Below are positions 59,689-64,000 of a stretch of 64,000 nt of DNA, in pieces. The DNA lies in the NCBI GenBank assembly GCA_018873225.1, contig JAEILZ010000005.1, forward strand, positions 3,224,001-3,288,000, given 5' to 3'. The DNA is from [Phialemoniopsis] sp. UDSM-2020. Taxonomy: Eukaryota; Ascomycota; Sordariomycetes; Thyridiales; Thyridiaceae. Under the pieces are notes generated by a model. The model was not told where the DNA came from, made no database searches, and was given only the letters and a program-made list of their open reading frames with translations. Positions within the stretch are counted from its first letter, which is position 1. Each line of letters starts with the position of its first letter. Both the position numbers and the translations under genes were made by a program.

Positions 59689-61373
59689 ATGTTGTGCGCC
59701 ATCTCAGGGGAGGCTCCCCAGGAGCCCGTCGTATCCAAGAAGACTGGTATGCTATTCTCGCTCTCAGCCCTCAATTGGACCATAGCCAGACTGACACAAG
59801 CTGTGTGCACTTGGCAGGCACCGTCTACGAGAAGCGACTCATTGAAAAGTACATCGAAGAGCATGGAAAGGAACCTGGCACAGACGACGAGCTTGATCTT
59901 GAGGACTTGTTGCCCGTCAAGACGGCCCGCGTTGTGCGCCCGCGCCCCCCGACCCTGACCTCGATCCCAGCCCTGCTGGCCGCCTTCCAGAACGAATGGG
60001 ACGCCCTTGCCCTCGAGACGTACAATCTGCAGGAACAGCTTGCGCGGACCCGAGAGGAGCTCGCCACGGCGCTGTACCAGCACGACGCCGCTGTGCGCGT
60101 CATCGCACGCCTGACCAAAGAGCGAGACGAGGCGCGCGACTCGCTGTCCAAGATCACAGTGTCTGGCGGCAGCACTGCCAACGGAGATGCCATGGCCATC
60201 GACAGCGAGGGTTTGCCCGAGGAGCTGGCCAACAAGGTAGACGAGACACACCAGAGGTAAGTCTGACTGACGACGATCCCCATGACTTCTTTTTTGGGGC
60301 TCGGACAACAGGTTCATTACACCCTGCTAATTCGGTTGTGCCCATAGCCTCTCCAAGTCACGAAAGAAGCGACCGGTGCCTGCCGGCTGGGTTTCCGCCG
60401 ATGAGGTTGCAGCCTTCGACAAGATTGCGTCCGAGGATAGCCCCGTCCAACAGGCGTCTTCGATTGGTGTAGAGGGTGGCTACGCGGCCATCAGCGGTTT
60501 GCAAGGCGACGTCGCCATTCTCTCGGTCGATGCGGCCAAGGTGGAGCGGTCGCTCAAGGTCAACGAGCCTGTTACCGACACTCTGTGGACCGGGAGCCGG
60601 GTCGTATTTGCGACGTCCAAGGGCTCGGTCAAGATTTACGAGAATGGCAGCGAGATCGCCTCCTTCTCTGAGCATGCTGGACCGGCTACGGGGCTGGCGC
60701 TGCATCCTTGCGGCGATCTCCTGGCCTCTGTTGGGTCGGACAAGAGCTTTGTTCTCTACGATCTCTCTACTCTGAAGCGCGTCTCGCGCGTATACACCGA
60801 CTCTTGTAAGCCATCCTTCCCTCTCCCTACTCTCTCTATATACATCACGCTCTCACTTGTCGTACGTATTGTTACTAACGCTGCCGGCCCCTAGCACTGA
60901 CGACTTGCAAATTCCACCCGGATGGTCACTTCTTGGCAGTGGGCACTGTCTCGGGTGAGATCAAGGGTTTCCTGACCAAGACGGGAGAGCAGGCCACCAG
61001 CTTCGACCTGGGTGCTCCGATTCAGGCGCTCACCTTCTCGGAGAACGGATACTGGATCGCAGCGACGGCCAAGGGCCAGTCGACGGTCACCATCTTCGAC
61101 CTGCGCAAGGAGGGTGCGGCGGCGACGGCCAAGGTGCTGGACACGGGCAGCACGGTCGTGGCTCTGGACTGGGACTACACGGGCCAGTACCTGGCGACGG
61201 CCGGTCCGGCGGGCATCACGGTGCAGCAGTACGCCAAGAGCTCCAAGAAGTGGACGCAGCCCGTGGCGAGCGCCACTCCTGGAGTGAGCGTGAGGTGGGG
61301 CGCCGAGGCCAAGAAGCTGGTCTCTGTCAGCTCAGAGGGCGTTGTTTCGGTACTGGGTGTCAAGGAGGAGTAG
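59689..61373 (+). CDS. prp19: Pre-mRNA processing factor 19 (U-box E3 ligase)
   Basis: The predicted 477-aa protein starts with the Prp19 U-box (MLCAISGEAPQEPVVSKKTG, then TVYEKRLIEKYI), has the tetramerising coiled-coil region at about residues 60-150 (LTSIPALLAAFQNEWDAL and on to VIARLTKERDEARDSL), and a C-terminal WD40 propeller. Exons are 59689-59746, 59818-60256, 60348-60805 and 60895-61373, with introns of 71, 91 and 89 nt. Prp19 is the core of the nuclear NineTeen complex, which ubiquitylates spliceosome components and stabilises U5/U6 interactions. Confidence 0.96.
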
Positions 61374-62470
61374 AGCCAGTAGGCGCGCACGCGCAGGAAC
61401 AAAACCAATGGCGGGCTTCTTACTCTGGCGTCAAGGACAAAATGCTATTCAGGGAATTTTTCACATCATCATTTGGTTATACGATAGGCAGGAGTGTAGT
61501 CTACGGCTAGAATGGTGGCGGGAGTGAGATATGAAATTGTACTCGATATCGGCCGACTCATCGAGAGACAAAGCACAGAAGAGGAGTCCCTTTGATGCAA
61601 GACCTTGTTGTGGCGCCGCCTTTTGGTCGGGATGATATGTTGTACAACATTCAGCTTCGGTGGGAAAAGGCCCATGTGTGTTGAGGCAAGATTTGGAGTC
61701 GTTGCCTTGCAATTTCACTGCTGGATGGGCATTAGTCATGACCACTGGAGAAATAAGTACCTAAACAGGCATCACAGCATCATTATTTTCCATCGATCTG
61801 GCATCGGGGAAATGGATCGAGTACTTTTTATGTTGCTTCTAGTCACAGAGCATGTGACGAGTCGTGCAGAACATGGTGGGTTTCAATATGGGTTTGTCAG
61901 TGCACAGATGCAAGACGTGATGGCATCGGGATTCATGGGGGTAACAAGTAAAGTAAAGTGACGGATGTGATGATGCCATGGAGTTAGTGTGAAAATGCGC
62001 TGGTGCTGGTGCTCGGCGCTGGTGAATGCAGGGGAAGGCATGCCAGGCTTATCGCCGAAAAAAGACAACACTGCACTGAGGGAGAGAGGCGAAAGCTGAC
62101 TGGAGGCTACCATGCCGCCCGCGCTCTTGTCCAACTTCCGAGCTGCCGGCGACACCAAAACATCATCTCTCTCTCCACCTTCTCTTGTCTTCGTCGTACG
62201 GGCGCTGGCACGCACTTTGGGTCTATTCTTCTTTTTATTTTCCAGATGACCTGATCCTCACCTCGCTCTCGACTTGGTTCCCCCAGACCAAATAGACGAA
62301 ACATCCACATTTCACACACATCCTGTCGGACTGGTGCTGCTGGGCTGGTGCTGGGCATCCACTCTTTGTTTGCCCCTCCCCACCGCACTCCAATAGCCTC
62401 AGCGTCAATAAAAATAGCCCGAGGGAAACAACAAGTCATCCATGGTACCCCTGGCGGCGCCATCGAAGAA
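61374..62470. other. Intergenic region
   Basis: 1.1 kb between two plus-strand genes. I see no gene; the last 300 bp are C/T-rich and probably the leader of the downstream gene. Confidence 0.55.
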
Positions 62471-64000
62471 ATGGACCTTTCAGACATAGAACTCATCGAG
62501 CAATCATCCAACATTCCCCACGAGGCCTTTTTCCAGAACCCCGCCCTCTTCTACGAAGACGGCCTCCTCGACGACTTTGACTACGACGACCCCGACTACC
62601 TCGACCACGACTTTCCGCCCTATTTTGGAGACGACGACGACTTGGCTAGAGAGCTCTTTGGAGAAGGATCGGACACCGACGACAGCCAGAGCCTTGACAT
62701 CGACGACCACCATTTCCACGACGAAGAATACGACTACGAAGACGACGACAACGTCTCCGTCTTGATCGCCTCGCCGCAGACGACTGCTTCCTCCTCCTCT
62801 CTATCCGACCCCTCGCAGTCGAGCCAGAGCCAACCTTCCTCGTCCAGCCAAGAGTCCGATCCGACTCTCGACAGTCAACAACCCTCCTCCGCCCTTGCTT
62901 CCGGACTTCCTCCCCTTCACCCGCACCCACATCCCTTCCCCGAGGATCCGCTCGACCAGCATTTCCTGCGTCTCCAGCGTGTCACCAATTCTCTCATCGC
63001 CTCCTCGCCCGGTCAGAACTCCCCACGCCTCGATTCTCTCCGCCGGCGGATCGACCAGCACTTCGATGGGCGCGTGAACAACCACGCAGCGACAAGGACA
63101 GGAGCCCAAGCGGACAGGAGTGGCGAGCGGGATCTGGCTGAACGCCTTCAGGAATCGATGGATCGACGGCGAGCTGCGGCCAGGAGGCGAACGCACGATC
63201 AGTTTGTAGACGACGAACTCGTCGAGATGGAGGTCGAGCCTCGACAGCGGTCGCGCCAGCATGCACAGGGCCGGGCGACCTCGAGCGGACAGCAGACCGT
63301 CATCGATCTTACCGAAGAGCCTGACAGTCCCGTCCAGAGCCATAGGCCTCTGCCGCGGCCAGGCCAGGCAGCAACGTCGGCTGCCGCAAGTTCGCGCAAC
63401 CCTAGGAGACAGGCGTCACAACGAAGACAGACACCGGCATTCACGCGCAGCGATGGTAGTATCTTGGGCGGCAGTGGAGCCACTGCAGCACCAGGAGGAC
63501 GAGGCGGAGGAGGGGGATCCGCGGCGCCAGCCGACTTCATCGACCTCACTGAGGATTCACCAGACGAGGCCAGAAACCCCTCACAATCCCGCCACCGCAG
63601 GAACCTTGACCCGCCTAGGCGTGATGCCGCTATGGACGCCGAGGTCGCCATTATGGGCGTCTTCGCTCGCTTCAACAGTGAATTGCCCTTTGGCAATCTG
63701 AGCCCTTTTGGCACTCCATTTGGTCGCCTCCTCAACCTTTTGCCCCGCGCAAACAACCCCGATCGAAGACGCCCCAACAACCAAGCAGATATCGAAGTTC
63801 AGATTATTGGCCATCAACAGGGTCCATTTGCAGCCGCCATGGACAATCCTCTGGCAGGCAACCCCGTCAACTTTGACTACCAGGCCGTCGGCTTCGGCAA
63901 CCACAACCACCACCACCACGCGCAGCCCCCGAAGCCCCCGCATGTGCCGCCCCCGGCTCCCCGCGAGGGATTTACGCGTGACACTGGCCCCGACACGGTC
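62471..64000 (+). CDS. Acidic SIM-containing protein, probable RING-finger regulator (partial)
   Basis: An ATG at 62471 opens a frame with no stop through to the window end (510 codons), so the gene is truncated at 3'. The N-terminus is very acidic and Asp/Tyr-rich. Two near-canonical SUMO-interacting-type motifs followed by acidic/Ser-Pro residues are visible: VIDLTEEPDSP (about residue 276) and FIDLTEDSPDE (about residue 355). The last residues (APREGFTRDTGPDTV) resemble what precedes a C-terminal zinc-binding region in fungal proteins annotated as cell cycle control or RING-type proteins; the ring itself would lie beyond 64000. A SUMO-targeted ubiquitin ligase-like role is inference. Confidence 0.75.
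   Translation, partial: MDLSDIELIEQSSNIPHEAFFQNPALFYEDGLLDDFDYDDPDYLDHDFPPYFGDDDDLARELFGEGSDTDDSQSLDIDDHHFHDEEYDYEDDDNVSVLIASPQTTASSSSLSDPSQSSQSQPSSSSQESDPTLDSQQPSSALASGLPPLHPHPHPFPEDPLDQHFLRLQRVTNSLIASSPGQNSPRLDSLRRRIDQHFDGRVNNHAATRTGAQADRSGERDLAERLQESMDRRRAAARRRTHDQFVDDELVEMEVEPRQRSRQHAQGRATSSGQQTVIDLTEEPDSPVQSHRPLPRPGQAATSAAASSRNPRRQASQRRQTPAFTRSDGSILGGSGATAAPGGRGGGGGSAAPADFIDLTEDSPDEARNPSQSRHRRNLDPPRRDAAMDAEVAIMGVFARFNSELPFGNLSPFGTPFGRLLNLLPRANNPDRRRPNNQADIEVQIIGHQQGPFAAAMDNPLAGNPVNFDYQAVGFGNHNHHHHAQPPKPPHVPPPAPREGFTRDTGPDTV

Overview
This window looks like nuclear DNA of a filamentous ascomycete, most likely a Sordariomycete. Genes have short introns (about 55-210 nt) with GTAAGT/GTACGT-type donors, coding DNA is GC-rich, and a 12 kb block at the left end carries the signature of repeat-induced point mutation (RIP). 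The gene families (Zn2Cys6 regulator, A-T-R reductase, GT15 mannosyltransferase, CRH glucanosyltransferase, DUF7908-like adhesin) are typical of Pezizomycotina. Species cannot be read from the sequence. All splice models here come from reading donor and acceptor sites and checking phase by hand.

Layout. 1-12079 is an almost pure A+T block with no genes; it contains at least four copies and one 3' tip of a dispersed repeat of about 250 bp, one copy being nearly unmutated. 12080-22276 is a compact group of four genes that reads as a small secondary-metabolism locus: cyclase-family hydrolase, Zn2Cys6/fungal-specific regulator, aldo-keto reductase, and an adenylation-thiolation-reductase enzyme with a gluconokinase-like P-loop kinase fused in frame at its C-terminus. 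22794-32442 holds a Cys-rich GPI-type surface protein, a GT15 mannosyltransferase, a dihydroxy-acid dehydratase without an obvious mitochondrial presequence (and with an inferred 8-nt exon), and a single-Myb regulator. 32443-39368 is a 6.9 kb stretch without convincing genes. 39369-48653 has a second Myb/SANT protein, a CRH-type cell-wall transglycosylase, a DUF4604 protein and cytochrome oxidase subunit Vb. 49134-58125 is an accessory-looking stretch: Ser/Thr-rich secreted adhesin-like protein, small Cys-rich membrane-anchored protein, secreted glycosidase-like protein, haloperoxidase-like hydrolase, and an MDR dehydrogenase with a one-base frameshift. 58490-64000 returns to housekeeping genes: OHCU decarboxylase, PRP19, and the N-terminal part of an acidic protein with two SUMO-interacting-like motifs that runs off the window.

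How genes may work together. The A domain would activate a carboxylic acid, the carrier domain hold it, and the R domain release it as aldehyde or alcohol; the neighbouring aldo-keto reductase could reduce the aldehyde, the fused kinase could phosphorylate substrate or product, and the Zn2Cys6 protein could control the locus. This is inference from domains and proximity. The fused kinase is the most unusual thing in the window.
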